A stretch of DNA of 64,000 bases, from assembly GCA_937864115.1 (NCBI GenBank), contig CALMII010000017.1:1-64000 (forward strand), in the 5' to 3' direction. Numbering within the stretch: position 1 is the stretch's first letter; every line of letters begins with the position of its first letter. The notes under the pieces were generated by a model. That model saw nothing but the letters and a program-made list of their open reading frames with translations. It ran no database searches and was not told where the DNA came from. Positions 21,176 to 30,947 of the stretch are shown here, one piece after another. Made by a program: the position numbers and the translations under genes. This stretch comes from an uncultured Steroidobacter sp. Lineage in GTDB: Bacteria; Pseudomonadota; Gammaproteobacteria; Steroidobacterales; Steroidobacteraceae.

Positions 21176-22396
21176 ATGCCCGCCTTCGAATACACAGCCG
21201 TCGATACCTCGGGCCGGGAACGCAAGGGCACTCTCGAAGGCGACACTGCGCGCCAGGTTCGCCAGTTGCTGCGGGACCAGGCCCTGCTGCCGCTGACGGT
21301 CACGGAAGTCGCGCAGCAGGAACGCAAGCAGCAACGCGCCAAGCTCGGGACCGTGCGCCGCGGCGTGTCGGCCAGCGACCTGTCGTTGCTGACCCGACAG
21401 CTCGCGACGCTGGTCCAGTCCGGCCTGCCGCTGGACGAAGCCTTGCAGGCCGTCGGTGAACAGACCGAGAAGCCACGTATCCGCAGCGTCATCCTCGGTG
21501 TCCGGGCCAAGGTTCTGGAGGGTCACTCGCTTGCCGACGGCCTGGCCGACTTCCCGCGCGTGTTTCCCGAGATCTATCGCGCCACCGTCGCAGCGGGCGA
21601 GCAGTCCGGCCATCTCGACACGGTGCTCGAACGGTTGTCCGACTACACCGAGAGCCGCGAGCAGCTGCGCAGCCGCACGCTGAACGCGATGCTCTATCCG
21701 GTGCTGCTGTTCGTGGTCTGCACCAGCATCGTGTTCCTGCTGCTGACGTTCGTCGTGCCGAAGATCGTCAAGCAGTTCGAGAATTCCAAGGCGCAACTGC
21801 CGGTACTGACGGAAATTCTGATCACGATTTCCGATTTCGCACGCAACTGGGGCTGGCTGGTGATCCTGTGCATCGGCGCGGGTGCATGGCTGTTCAATCG
21901 CTGGCTCAGGAATCCTGCGGCCCGTCAGCGCTATCACGCCTTCCTGCTGCGGTTGCCGCTCATCGGCAAGGTCGTTCGCGGCACGAATACGGCCCGTTTC
22001 TCCCGCACGCTGGCGACGCTGACCTCGAGCGCAGTCCCGGTCCTGGAAGCCTTGCGGATTTCCGGCGAGGTCGTCACCAATCTGCCGATGCGTAATGCGG
22101 TGCAGGAGGCGGCAGCGCGGGTTCGCGAAGGCGCGGCGATCGGCCGCTCGCTCGGTGCGACGAAAATGTTTCCGCCGATGATGATCCACCTGATCGCAAG
22201 CGGCGAGACGAGCGGCGAACTCGAAACCATGCTCGACCGCGCCGCCACGAATCAGGAGCGCGAGATGGAAGCCATCCTGGGGACGTTCGTCGGCCTGCTC
22301 GGTCCGCTGATGATCCTGGTCATGGGCGGCTTCGTGCTGCTGATCGTGCTGGCGATGCTGCTGCCGATTTTCGAGCTCAATCAGCTCATTGCCTGA
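21176..22396 (+). CDS. gspF: Type II secretion system inner membrane protein GspF
   Basis: A 406-residue polytopic protein with the two homologous four-helix cytoplasmic domains of the GspF/PilC family. The first, near residues 65-165, contains LLTRQLATLVQSGLPLDEAL, and the second, near 270-370, contains RFSRTLATLTSSAVPVLEAL. Three membrane spans lie near 170-195, 225-245 and 375-400. It forms the platform on which GspE acts. The start is the ATG at 21176. No gspG or further gsp gene follows in this window. Confidence 0.95.
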   Translation: MPAFEYTAVDTSGRERKGTLEGDTARQVRQLLRDQALLPLTVTEVAQQERKQQRAKLGTVRRGVSASDLSLLTRQLATLVQSGLPLDEALQAVGEQTEKPRIRSVILGVRAKVLEGHSLADGLADFPRVFPEIYRATVAAGEQSGHLDTVLERLSDYTESREQLRSRTLNAMLYPVLLFVVCTSIVFLLLTFVVPKIVKQFENSKAQLPVLTEILITISDFARNWGWLVILCIGAGAWLFNRWLRNPAARQRYHAFLLRLPLIGKVVRGTNTARFSRTLATLTSSAVPVLEALRISGEVVTNLPMRNAVQEAAARVREGAAIGRSLGATKMFPPMMIHLIASGETSGELETMLDRAATNQEREMEAILGTFVGLLGPLMILVMGGFVLLIVLAMLLPIFELNQLIA

Positions 22397-22541
22397 AACG
22401 TTTCCGGGGCGACGTCGCCGCTGCAGCGCTCGCCGAGTGTTGCTTGGAAATCACTCTTGCAGGCCCAACGCATTCCTTCTATATATTTCGCGCCTTCACA
22501 TTCGCCCGCGGTTCTGACATCGACTTGTATCGGTGCTGAGA

Positions 22542-22793
22542 ATGATCGAGAAGCCGGAAGAAGATTTCGACGGCGATGAGGACGACGCCGTCACCGATGC
22601 GGATGATCCGGGGCTAGATCATCTGCTCGACGATTTCGACAACAAGCGCAAGAAAGGCGCGCCGCGCGCCGGCGAGCCCGCGCTGCGCCGCCTCGAACGG
22701 CGGCGCGAGGAACAGGAAACGGCCGCCCTGCTTTCCGACATCGACGACTACGACATCGACGAACCCGGCGCGGCGCGCCGGCGGCGACGCTGA
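22542..22793 (+). CDS. Small highly charged protein, unknown function
   Basis: An 83-residue protein starting MIEKPEEDFDGDEDDAV, with an acidic N-terminal half, a basic middle (DNKRKKGAPRAGEPALRRLE), a second acidic patch (SDIDDYDIDE) and an Arg-rich end. There is no signal peptide and no membrane span. The pattern of an acidic head, a RRxxE helix and a final DDYDxD-type segment loosely resembles small conserved gammaproteobacterial proteins of unknown function. An alternative GTG start at 22533 adds three residues. It stands alone between gspF and tex. Confidence 0.55.
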   Translation: MIEKPEEDFDGDEDDAVTDADDPGLDHLLDDFDNKRKKGAPRAGEPALRRLERRREEQETAALLSDIDDYDIDEPGAARRRRR

Positions 22794-22835
22794 GCCACGG
22801 CGCTGCATTGACGCTGGTTGTGCTGCCTTCTTCCT

Positions 22836-22925
22836 GTAGGTCAGGCTTGTAGGTCAGGCTTCAGCCTGACTCTTCAGAGGCCGGCTGTGACCGAAGGAAA
22901 TCCCCGTGGGAAAGCCGGCCCCACA
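22836..22925. repeat. REP-like cluster: one and a half type A units, then type B with long loop
   Basis: A duplicated half unit GTAGGTCAGGCTTGTAGGTC leads into a full type A palindrome ending at 22870. At 22877-22925 a type B stem (AGGCCGGCT...AGCCGGCCCC) encloses the long loop TGTGACCGAAGGAAATCCCC, the same loop module seen with type A stems at 13149 and 16043. Confidence 0.8.
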
Positions 22926-22945
22926 GGGGTGGCCGCTGGGCCGGC

Positions 22946-25312
22946 CTACTTCTTCAGCGCCTTCGCGAACGCCTCGGCCATCAGGCCGTTGCCGGCCGGC
23001 GCCTGCTCGCGCTGTGCCTGCGGTCGCGCCGGTGCCGGGCGGAAGTTCGGACGGCCGCCTGCTGCAGTGGATTCGCCAGCGCGCGGACGCGGTGCGGATT
23101 CGTCCAGCCGCATGGTCAGCGCGACGCGCTTGCGCGCCACGTCGACCTCCAGCACCTTGACCTTCACGACGTCGCCCGCCTTCACCACTTCGCGCGGATC
23201 CTTGATGAACTTGGTCGACATCATCGAGATGTGCACCAGTCCGTCCTGGTGAACGCCGATGTCGACGAAGGCGCCGAAGTTCGTGACATTGGTGACGACG
23301 CCTTCGAGCAGCATGCCCGGCTGCAGGTCCTTGAGTTCTTCGACGCCTTCCTTGAAGGCGGCCGTCTTGAACTCCGGGCGGGGGTCGCGACCCGGCTTCT
23401 CCAGTTCGCGCAGGATGTCGCGGACGGTCGGCAGGCCGAATTTCTCGTCGGTGTACTTCGCCGCATCCAGTTTCCGTACCAGCGACGCATCGCTCAGCAC
23501 TTCCTTCATGGGGCGCTTGAGATCGGCCAGGATGCGCTCGACCACCGGATAGGCCTCGGGATGCACCGAGGACGCATCGAGCGCATTGTCGCCGCCGACG
23601 ATGCGCAGGAAGCCCGCGGCCTGTTCGAACGCCTTCGGTCCGAGCCGCGGCACTTTCTTCAGTTCGTTGCGGGTGGCGAAAGCGCCATGTTCGTTGCGAT
23701 GTTTCACCACGTTTTCCGCCAGCGAAGCCGTCAGGCCCGACACGCGTGCCAGCAGCGCCGGCGATGCGGTGTTGACGTCGACACCCACGGCATTCACGCA
23801 GTCCTCGACCACGCCGTCCAGCGAACGCGCCAGGCGCGTCTGGTTCACGTCGTGCTGGTACTGGCCGACGCCGATGGATTTCGGATCGATCTTCACCAGT
23901 TCCGCCAGCGGGTCCTGCAGGCGGCGCGCGATCGACACGGCGCCGCGCAGGCTCACATCCAGCTCGGGCAGTTCCTTCGACGCCAGTTCGGACGCTGAGT
24001 AAACAGAAGCGCCCGCTTCCGACACGACCACCTTGGTCACCCGGCTGTCCGGGAGACGCTTGATGAGTTCGGCCGTCAGGCGATCGGTTTCGCGCGAGGC
24101 CGTGCCGTTGCCGATACCGATCAGCTCGACCTTGTGCTTCTTCACCAGCGCCGCCAGCGTGTGCAGCGCGCCTTCCAGATCGTTGCGCGGCGGGAAGGGA
24201 TAGACGGTCGCCGTTTCCAGCACCTTGCCGGTCTGGTCGACCAGCGCGACCTTCACGCCGGTACGGATGCCGGGATCGAGTCCCATCGTGATACGCGCGC
24301 CGGCGGGCGCGGCGAGCAACAGATCCTTGAGATTGCTGCCGAAGACGCGGATCGCTTCTTCTTCCGCCTGTTCGCGCAGCGCCGTGAACAGTTCCGCTTC
24401 CAGCTGCCACGCGACCTTGACCTGCCAGGTCCAGCGCACGGTTTCCTTCAGCCACGTATCGGCGGGACGGCCCTGATCCGCGATCCGATACCGCGCAGCG
24501 ATCTTCAGTTCGCATGCATTGGGCGTCGCCACCGCAGGCGCCTTGTCCTCCGCTTCCAGCTCTTCCGGCAGCTTCAGCGCCACACGCAACACTTCCTCGG
24601 TGCGACCGCGGAACAGCGCGAGCGCGCGATGCGACGGAATCGACTGCAGCGGCTCCTTGTAGTCGAAGTAGTCGCGGAACTTGGCGCCCGCCTCTTCCTT
24701 GCCCTCGGCCACCTTCGACACCATGACGGCGTTGTCCTGCAGCCAGGTACGCACTGACCCGATCAGCTCCGCGTCTTCCGCGAACTTCTCGATCAGGATC
24801 TGGCGTGCGCCGTCGAGCGCGGCTTTCGCATCCGGCACGCCCGGGTTGTCGCCGTTCTCGGTCTTGAAGGCTTCCTTCAGGTATTTCACCGCTTCGACGG
24901 CCGGCGTCAGCGTGGGATCTGCCAGCAGCGCCTCGGCCAGCGGCTCGAGCCCCGCCTCGCGCGCGATCTGCGCCTTGGTGCGCCGCTTCGGCTTGTACGG
25001 CAGGTAGAGATCTTCCAGGCGCTGCTTGCTGTCGGCCGCTTCGATGCTCGCCCGCAGTTCCGGCGTCAGCTTCTTCTGTTCGTCGATGCTCTTCAGGATC
25101 GTGGCCCGCCGCTCTTCCAGTTCGCGCAGGTAGGTCAGGCGCTCATTCAGCGTGCGCAGCTGCGCGTCGTCGAGTCCACCGGTCGCTTCCTTGCGGTAGC
25201 GCGCGATGAACGGCACGGTCGCGCCTTCGTCGATCAGCGCGACGGCGGCGGCCACCTGGACGGGTTTGACGGAGAGTTCGGCGGCGATGCGCGATTCGAT
25301 GGGCGGCAGCAT
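22946..25312 (-). CDS. tex: RNA-binding transcriptional accessory protein Tex
   Basis: A 788-residue nucleic-acid-binding protein, full length for the family. The N-terminal Tex region has [20 protein letters not shown] near residues 33-52 and [19 protein letters not shown] near 97-115. A YqgF/RNase H-like domain ([19 protein letters not shown]) lies near 340, and helix-hairpin-helix segments near 500-560 ([20 protein letters not shown]). The C-terminal S1 domain is at about 655-725 ([20 protein letters not shown]). A Pro/Arg/Gln-rich tail follows. The role in transcription or translation is known only in outline. Repeats flank it on both sides. Confidence 0.96.
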   Translation of the reverse strand: MLPPIESRIAAELSVKPVQVAAAVALIDEGATVPFIARYRKEATGGLDDAQLRTLNERLTYLRELEERRATILKSIDEQKKLTPELRASIEAADSKQRLEDLYLPYKPKRRTKAQIAREAGLEPLAEALLADPTLTPAVEAVKYLKEAFKTENGDNPGVPDAKAALDGARQILIEKFAEDAELIGSVRTWLQDNAVMVSKVAEGKEEAGAKFRDYFDYKEPLQSIPSHRALALFRGRTEEVLRVALKLPEELEAEDKAPAVATPNACELKIAARYRIADQGRPADTWLKETVRWTWQVKVAWQLEAELFTALREQAEEEAIRVFGSNLKDLLLAAPAGARITMGLDPGIRTGVKVALVDQTGKVLETATVYPFPPRNDLEGALHTLAALVKKHKVELIGIGNGTASRETDRLTAELIKRLPDSRVTKVVVSEAGASVYSASELASKELPELDVSLRGAVSIARRLQDPLAELVKIDPKSIGVGQYQHDVNQTRLARSLDGVVEDCVNAVGVDVNTASPALLARVSGLTASLAENVVKHRNEHGAFATRNELKKVPRLGPKAFEQAAGFLRIVGGDNALDASSVHPEAYPVVERILADLKRPMKEVLSDASLVRKLDAAKYTDEKFGLPTVRDILRELEKPGRDPRPEFKTAAFKEGVEELKDLQPGMLLEGVVTNVTNFGAFVDIGVHQDGLVHISMMSTKFIKDPREVVKAGDVVKVKVLEVDVARKRVALTMRLDESAPRPRAGESTAAGGRPNFRPAPARPQAQREQAPAGNGLMAEAFAKALKK

Positions 25313-25401
25313 GAAGCGTCAGTCGGCACGGTCGTTGCGAGGGACGCGAACTATGCAGAACGCCTTCCCGGGCAACAAGACTTGCCAAATGCGATTCTTC
25401 C

Positions 25402-25452
25402 TGTGGGTCAGGCTTCAGCCTGACTCGGAGGCCGGCTAAAGCCGGCCCCACA
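25402..25452. repeat. REP-like pair: type A then type B
   Basis: GTGGGTCAGGCTTCAGCCTG at 25402-25424 and GAGGCCGGCTAAAGCCGGCC at 25427-25452, between the start of tex and the 3' end of the hybrid kinase gene. Confidence 0.8.
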
Positions 25453-25475
25453 GTAAGAAAGACACAAGACCAGAC

Positions 25476-26999
25476 TCACGGCGCCAGCTCCGCAATCGCC
25501 TGCAGCAACGCCTCGGTATCGACGGGCTTGCTGAGAAAGCGGCAGCGCGGAATCGGGGATTTCAGTACCCGCATCACCGACGGCAGATCGCCGCTCAGCA
25601 CGACGGCCGGAATGTCGGTGCCCTGGCGCTGCCGCGCCGCATGCACGAGTTCCAGCCCGGTCTGACCGCCGTCGAGGTGGTAGTCGACGATCATCAGTTC
25701 ATCGCCCTGCAGCGATTCCACCAGCCGCTGCGCCTCGCGCGCCGATCCCGCGGTCGTCACCTCGTAGCCTTCGAGCTGCAGGAAGAGCTGCGTGGCCACC
25801 CGCACGCCCTCGTTGTCCTCGATGAGGACCAGACGCGTGCGTCCAGGCCGGCGCGCCGAACGAACCGCGACCTGCGTATCGACGACCGCGTCGCGCATCG
25901 CCAGATGGATGCGGGGAATGGTGATGCGAACCCAGGTGCCGACGCCGACCTGCGATTTCACTTCCGCCGCATAGCCGAGCAGGCGCGACACTTCGCGAAC
26001 GATCGCCAGCCCCAGCCCGACGCCGGCGCGGCGGGTGCCGCTGGAATCGACCTGGTAGTACTCGTCGAAAATATGTTCGATCTTGTCCTGCGGGATACCG
26101 ATGCCGGTGTCTTCGATATCGATGTGCAGCGCTTCGGCGGTCAGTTCACAGGTGAGTGCGATGTTGCCGCTGTCGGTGTATTTCACGGCATTGCCGAGCA
26201 GGTTCTCCAGCAGCTGCGTGAACAGCGTGCGATCCGTGTGCAGCACGACATCCGCCGTCGTCACCTGCAGCGACAGTCCGCGCGCACGCACCAGCGGCTC
26301 GAACTGCGCGCGCAGTTCGTTCAGCACCTGTTCCAGACGCACATCGCCGAGTTGCGGATCGATGGCACCCGACTCCAGCCGGCTGACATCGAGCAGGCCG
26401 TTCAGCAGGCGCGTCATGCTGTCGATCGCCTGCTCCTGACGCTTCAGCAATGCCCCCACGTCGGGATCGCTGACCATGCGCAGCATCGAGGCGTTCAGGA
26501 GCCGCACCGTCTGCAACGGCTGCCGCAGATCGTGACTGGCGGAGGCGAGGAAGCGGCTCTTGGCGCGATTGGCGCGATCGGCCTCCTCGCGCGCCGAGAC
26601 CAGCGCCTCGTTGATGCGACGGCGGTCCGTCATGTCGCGGATCGCGGCTGCGACGAACGGTTCGGTGCCGACGTGAAAATGCGCCAGACGAATGGCCGCA
26701 GGAAACTCGGTACCGTCCGCCCGCAACGCGGCGAGGTCGGCGATGCTCACCCCCATCTCGCGATTGCGCGGCGCCCGCATGTAGCCCGCCACGTGCGTGC
26801 GATGCCGGTCGCGCAGGCGCTCGGGCACGACCGTCTCGATCGACTTGCCGATGAGATCCGCCGGCTCGTATCCCAGCAGGTCGCGCACCGTCTCGTTGGC
26901 AAAACGGATGACGCCGCCGGCATCGACCACGATCATGGCGTCCGGCGAATAGCGCAGCAGCTGCCGGGTGATTTCATCGGCTGGATTCATGACATACAT
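25476..26999 (-). CDS. PAS-domain hybrid sensor histidine kinase/response regulator
   Basis: A 507-residue soluble hybrid kinase without membrane spans. A PAS domain covers residues about 8-125 (YSPDAMIVVDAGGVIRFANE), with a PAC-like end (AAIRDMTDRRRI). HisKA has the phospho-acceptor H156 in SHDLRQPLQ, and HATPase_c lies at about 255-365 (N box ENLLGNAVKYT, G boxes EDTGIGIP and GVGLGLAIV). A C-terminal receiver at about 388-505 has D439 in MIVDYHLD and K in FLSKPVD. I use the ATG at 26999; ATG at 26990 is equally possible and a longer start at 27035 less so. It is divergent from the next kinase gene, 125 bases away. The signal sensed is unknown. Confidence 0.9.
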   Translation of the reverse strand: MYVMNPADEITRQLLRYSPDAMIVVDAGGVIRFANETVRDLLGYEPADLIGKSIETVVPERLRDRHRTHVAGYMRAPRNREMGVSIADLAALRADGTEFPAAIRLAHFHVGTEPFVAAAIRDMTDRRRINEALVSAREEADRANRAKSRFLASASHDLRQPLQTVRLLNASMLRMVSDPDVGALLKRQEQAIDSMTRLLNGLLDVSRLESGAIDPQLGDVRLEQVLNELRAQFEPLVRARGLSLQVTTADVVLHTDRTLFTQLLENLLGNAVKYTDSGNIALTCELTAEALHIDIEDTGIGIPQDKIEHIFDEYYQVDSSGTRRAGVGLGLAIVREVSRLLGYAAEVKSQVGVGTWVRITIPRIHLAMRDAVVDTQVAVRSARRPGRTRLVLIEDNEGVRVATQLFLQLEGYEVTTAGSAREAQRLVESLQGDELMIVDYHLDGGQTGLELVHAARQRQGTDIPAVVLSGDLPSVMRVLKSPIPRCRFLSKPVDTEALLQAIAELAP

Positions 27000-27124
27000 T
27001 GTTGCATGGCGACGCTGCGGTCGCCGTCTGCGCATTAAGGGGCAGGCGCAACCGGATGAGGGGATCTCGCGGTGTGCCGTCCGTGCGCCCTCCGGCAGGC
27101 TAATCCCTCAATCATTCTGCGCCC

Positions 27125-27904
27125 ATGGACCAACGCATGAACCGGTTACCCCTCCCCGTCCGCCGCGGGGACAACGTCGCCAGGCCGATGTTCGAACGCC
27201 TGCTGGAAATCACGCGCGCCTCAGCACTCGAGGAAATGGCGAGCGGCATGGCGCATGAGATCAACCAGCCGCTGGGCGCCATCACCACGTTCGCGCAGGC
27301 GGGCCAGCGCATGCTCGATCGCGCCGATCCCATGCTGCCGCAGGCCATCGACGTGCTGCAGCAGATCAGCGCGCAGGCCATGACCGCGGCCGAAGGCATC
27401 CGCCGCATGCGCCTGCTGGTGAATCGGGAGGCGCGGCAGAAGACGCCCCACGCCATCGGCGATCTGATCTACGAGCTGTTTCCCCTGCTCGACACGCTCG
27501 CCACGCGCACCGGGGTGCAGCTCGATCTGCATGTCGCGCATGGACTGCCCTGCATCGAGATCGATGCCCTGCGCATCCAGCACGTCATCTTCACGCTGGC
27601 GCAGAACGCCATCGAGGCGGCGAGCCTCGGCGGCGGCAAGCCACGGGCCAGCGTCGACATCGACGTGACATCGACCCGTTACGGCATCGAAATATCGGTC
27701 ACCGACTCCGGCCCCGGCATACCTGCCACCGCCCGCGAACAGATCTTCCGCCCGTTCTTCACGACCAAGACCTCCGGCACCGGGCTGGGCCTCGCATCGA
27801 GCCGGGCCATCGTCGAGGCGCACGAGGGAACGATCGGCTTCGACGATGTTCCCGCCGGCGGCACGCGCTTCTGGATCCGTCTGCCGGCCCCCGCCGCTCC
27901 GTAG
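27125..27904 (+). CDS. Sensor-less histidine kinase, FixL/NtrB-like core
   Basis: A 259-residue kinase with only a short N-terminal stretch before HisKA, so no sensory domain. H44 lies in GMAHEINQPLGAI, the motif typical of FixL/TodS/NtrB-type kinases. HATPase_c has TLAQNAIEA as N box, TDSGPGIP as G1 and TGLGLASSRAIVEAHEG as G2. It is followed after 49 bases by a FixJ-type response regulator on the same strand, its likely partner. Input presumably comes from a separate protein or from an unrecognised N-terminal contact. Confidence 0.9.
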   Translation: MDQRMNRLPLPVRRGDNVARPMFERLLEITRASALEEMASGMAHEINQPLGAITTFAQAGQRMLDRADPMLPQAIDVLQQISAQAMTAAEGIRRMRLLVNREARQKTPHAIGDLIYELFPLLDTLATRTGVQLDLHVAHGLPCIEIDALRIQHVIFTLAQNAIEAASLGGGKPRASVDIDVTSTRYGIEISVTDSGPGIPATAREQIFRPFFTTKTSGTGLGLASSRAIVEAHEGTIGFDDVPAGGTRFWIRLPAPAAP

Positions 27905-27953
27905 AAAACGCGCCCGGGTTTTCTGTCCGCTGCAGATCTGCGATTCTTCGTCC

Positions 27954-28583
27954 ATGAAAGTCGACAAGAAGAACGGACCGCTCATCTGCGTGGTGGATGA
28001 CGATGACGGCATGCGCCGCGCCATCGAAGCGCTCCTGAGCACCATCGGTCATGCGACGGCCGCGTATGCGCGCCCCACGGAGTTCCTGAAGCAGTTCGAT
28101 CCGGCGCGTCCCGGCTGCCTGATCCTGGACATTCGCATGCCGGAAATGAGCGGCCTGGAAGTGCAGCAGCAGCTCAACAGCCGCGGCTCGATGCTGCCCG
28201 TCATCATGATCACCGGGCATGGCGACGTGCCGATGGCCGTGCAGGCGATGAAGCACGGCGCTTTCGATTTTCTGCAGAAGCCGTTCCGCGATCAGGATCT
28301 GATCGACCGCATCAACGCCGCGCTGAAGCTCGATGCCGAAAACCGCGAACTGATCGAACGCCACGCCGACATCCGCCGCCGCTTCGAATCGCTGACGCCG
28401 CGCGAGCAGGACGTCATCAAGCTCGTCGTCGACGGCCGCGCCAACAAGGTCATCGCCATCGACCTGGGACTGAGCGAACGCACCGTGGAAATCCATCGCG
28501 CCAACGTCATGGAAAAGATGGGCGCGCGGTCCATCGCACATCTGGTGAAGATGCACATGATGCTGACGGGCGAGAACACCTGA
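27954..28583 (+). CDS. FixJ-family response regulator
   Basis: A 209-residue two-domain regulator. The receiver (residues about 8-125) has the acidic pocket VVDDDDG, phospho-acceptor D59 in LILDIRMPEMSG, T in ITGHGDV and K in LQKPFRD. The LuxR-type helix-turn-helix lies at about 145-205 (LTPREQDVIKLVVDG, LGLSERTVEIHRANVMEKM). The GHGDVPMAVxAMKxGAFDFLQKPF signature is that of FixJ. I use the ATG at 27954; longer frames upstream overlap the kinase. Its position just before the cbb3 oxidase genes suggests that it may control them, but no binding site is evident. Confidence 0.9.
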   Translation: MKVDKKNGPLICVVDDDDGMRRAIEALLSTIGHATAAYARPTEFLKQFDPARPGCLILDIRMPEMSGLEVQQQLNSRGSMLPVIMITGHGDVPMAVQAMKHGAFDFLQKPFRDQDLIDRINAALKLDAENRELIERHADIRRRFESLTPREQDVIKLVVDGRANKVIAIDLGLSERTVEIHRANVMEKMGARSIAHLVKMHMMLTGENT

Positions 28584-28591
28584 TTTTTCTT

Positions 28592-28702
28592 CCTGTGGGG
28601 CCGGCTTCAGCCGGCCTTTGGGATTCAAGGAGTCAGGCTGAAGCCTGACCTACAGCCTGACCTACAGCCTGACCTGCAGCCTGACCTGCAAGCCTGACCC
28701 GC
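28592..28702. repeat. REP-like units with a 12-bp half-unit tandem array
   Basis: A type B palindrome (28592-28617) and a type A palindrome (28632-28654) are followed by an array of half units: AGCCTGACCTAC at 28642 and 28654, AGCCTGACCTGC at 28666 and 28678, and AGCCTGACCCGC at 28691 after one extra base. The array ends about 120 bases before ccoN and lies in its upstream region. Confidence 0.85.
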
Positions 28703-28823
28703 AGGTGTGACCTGCAGCACGCGCTTCTGCGTGCTTACCCGCAGCAATTCTCGGACTTTCCTTAATGGGCGCCGCGCGTGCGCGCGGTACCTTGCTGCTG
28801 CCGCGCAAAAACACTTCGAAGCC

Positions 28824-30302
28824 ATGCCGAAATCGGAAACGTACAACGATCACATCGTTCGCCTGTTCCTGCTGGGTGCCGCCGTCTGGGGCATCGTCGG
28901 GATGTTCATCGGAGTACTCGCCGCCGCGCAGCTTGCATGGCCGGCGCTCAACTTCGATGTGTCGTGGCTGACGTTCAGCCGCATCCGCGCCAATCACACC
29001 TTCGGCGTGATCTTCGCCTTCGGCGGCTCGGCGTTGATGGGCACCTGCTACTACGTGGTGCAGCGCACCGGCCACACGCGCCTGGCACTCGGCAAGCTCG
29101 CGATGTTCACGTTCTGGGGCTGGCAGCTCGCCTGCTTCCTCGCCATGGCGACGATGCCGTTCGGCATCACGCAGTCCAAGGAATACGCCGAACCCGAATG
29201 GTTCATCGATCTGCTGGTCGCAGTCGTGTGGGTCTCGTTCGGCGTGGTGTTCTTCGCGACCTTGGCACGCCGACGCATCCGTCACATCTATGTCGCCAAC
29301 TGGTACTACGGCGCGTTCATCATCGCGGTCGGCCTGCTGCACGTCGTCAACAATCTGGCGGTGCCGGTGTCGCTGACCAAGTCCTATCCGATCTACTCGG
29401 GCGTGGTCGATGCGATGGTGCAATGGTGGTACGGCCATAACGCGGTGGCGTTCTTCCTCACGGCCGGCTTCCTCGGAATGATGTACTACTTCGTGCCGCG
29501 CCAGGCCCAGCAGCCGTTGTGGAGCTATCGCTTCTCGATCGTGAATTTCTGGGCGCTGATCTCCGTGTACATGTGGGCGGGTTCGCATCACCTGCTCTAC
29601 AGCGCGCTGCCCGACTGGGTGCAGTCGGTCGGCATGGCGTTCTCGCTGATCCTCCTGATGCCGAGTCTCGGCTCGGCCGCCAACGGCCTGCTCACGTTCA
29701 ATGGATCGTGGGACAAGCTCAAGACCGATCCGGCCGCCAAGTTCATGGTGCTGTCGCTGGTGTTCTACGCCGCGTCGACCTTCGAAGGCTCGATGCTGGC
29801 GATCAAGTCGGTCAATTCGATCTCGCACTACACCGACTGGACCGTCGCCCACGTGCACTCGGGCGCCATCGGCTGGGTGGCGATGATCACGATGGGCTCG
29901 CTGTATGCGATGGCGCCGCGGGCGCTCGATCGCCCGGCGATGCATTCGCGCAAGGCGATGGAACTGCACTTCTGGATGCACACCACCGGCCTCGTGCTGT
30001 ACGTGCTCGCGATGTGGGCGGCCGGTGTCACCGAAGGCGTGATGTGGCGCGCCACCAATCCCGATGGCTCGCTGACCTACAGCTTCCTCGCCAGCCTCAT
30101 CGCCGTGAAGCCGTACTACGCGATCCGGTTCCTGGGCGGCCTGCTGGTGCTCGGCGGCATGGTGGTGATGGCGTGGAACCTCTGGCACACGGCCGCCGCT
30201 GCGCGCGCCAACAAGATCAAGCCGATCCTGGTGCCGATCCCCGAAGAAATTCCCGAACCCGTCGAAGACCAGGTGCCGGCGCCGCTGCCGGCCCGTGGGT
30301 AA
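28824..30302 (+). CDS. ccoN: cbb3-type cytochrome c oxidase subunit I
   Basis: A 492-residue catalytic subunit with about twelve membrane spans that reduces oxygen at a heme b3-CuB site. Visible ligands: H58 in RANHTFG (low-spin heme), H205 in WWYGHNAV (CuB), H255-H256 in WAGSHHLLY (CuB) and H343/H345 in VAHVHSGAIGW (hemes). The start is the ATG at 28824 (MPKSETYNDH); longer frames upstream run into the repeat array. It begins the cco operon and is followed by ccoO after six bases. No Anr/FixK box (TTGAT-N4-ATCAA) is visible upstream. Confidence 0.97.
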   Translation: MPKSETYNDHIVRLFLLGAAVWGIVGMFIGVLAAAQLAWPALNFDVSWLTFSRIRANHTFGVIFAFGGSALMGTCYYVVQRTGHTRLALGKLAMFTFWGWQLACFLAMATMPFGITQSKEYAEPEWFIDLLVAVVWVSFGVVFFATLARRRIRHIYVANWYYGAFIIAVGLLHVVNNLAVPVSLTKSYPIYSGVVDAMVQWWYGHNAVAFFLTAGFLGMMYYFVPRQAQQPLWSYRFSIVNFWALISVYMWAGSHHLLYSALPDWVQSVGMAFSLILLMPSLGSAANGLLTFNGSWDKLKTDPAAKFMVLSLVFYAASTFEGSMLAIKSVNSISHYTDWTVAHVHSGAIGWVAMITMGSLYAMAPRALDRPAMHSRKAMELHFWMHTTGLVLYVLAMWAAGVTEGVMWRATNPDGSLTYSFLASLIAVKPYYAIRFLGGLLVLGGMVVMAWNLWHTAAAARANKIKPILVPIPEEIPEPVEDQVPAPLPARG

Positions 30303-30308
30303 GCCATC

Positions 30309-30947
30309 ATGCCGCTGCAGTACAAGTACCTGGAAAAGATCGAGAAGAACGCCGGCCTGCTCGGCGCGCTGATCGCCCTCATGGTGTCGATCGGCGGCCT
30401 CGCCGAAATCACGCCGCTGTTCATCAAGGCGCACACCGTCGAGCCGGCGCCGGGCTTCAAGCCCTACGATCCGCTGCGGCTCGCCGGCAAGGACGTCTAC
30501 GTGCGCGAAGGCTGCTACGCCTGTCACTCGCAGATGGTGCGCACGCTGCGTTTCGAAACGCAGCGCTACGGCGACTACTCCGCCGCGAGCGAATCGGTGT
30601 ACGACCGTCCGTTCCAGTGGGGCTCGAAACGCACCGGCCCCGATCTCGCGCGTATCGGCGGCAAGTACTCGGACGACTGGCATCGACTGCACCTGCTGAC
30701 GCCGCGCCAGGTCGTGCCCGAATCGAACATGCCGAACTACCCATGGCTCGCCGAACGCGAACTCGACGGCGAAGACATCCAGGCCCGCATGCGCGTGCTG
30801 AAGTTCCTCGGCGATCCGTACAGCGACGAGGAGATCGCCGCCGCGCCGGCAGCGGTCAAGGACAAGACCGAACTCGACGCGCTCGTCGCCTACCTGCAGG
30901 GACTCGGCGTGTACAACGTCGCAGCGAAGGAAGCCGGCCATGAATGA
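30309..30947 (+). CDS. ccoO: cbb3-type cytochrome c oxidase subunit II (monoheme c)
   Basis: A 212-residue membrane-anchored monoheme cytochrome c. One N-terminal span (residues about 15-38) is followed by the heme-binding CYACH at 69-73 ([15 protein letters not shown]) and the distal Met in ESNMPNYPW. It passes electrons from CcoP to CcoN. Its last bases overlap the ccoQ start (ATGAATGA), eight bases in common. Confidence 0.97.
   Translation: MPLQYKYLEKIEKNAGLLGALIALMVSIGGLAEITPLFIKAHTVEPAPGFKPYDPLRLAGKDVYVREGCYACHSQMVRTLRFETQRYGDYSAASESVYDRPFQWGSKRTGPDLARIGGKYSDDWHRLHLLTPRQVVPESNMPNYPWLAERELDGEDIQARMRVLKFLGDPYSDEEIAAAPAAVKDKTELDALVAYLQGLGVYNVAAKEAGHE

Noticed and set aside
28584..28823. 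An Anr/FixK box upstream of ccoN
   Set aside because: No TTGAT-N4-ATCAA-like sequence was found in this stretch.
28662..30941. A 759-codon open frame antisense to ccoN and ccoO
   Set aside because: Both oxidase subunits have all heme and copper ligands, so the antisense frame is a shadow.
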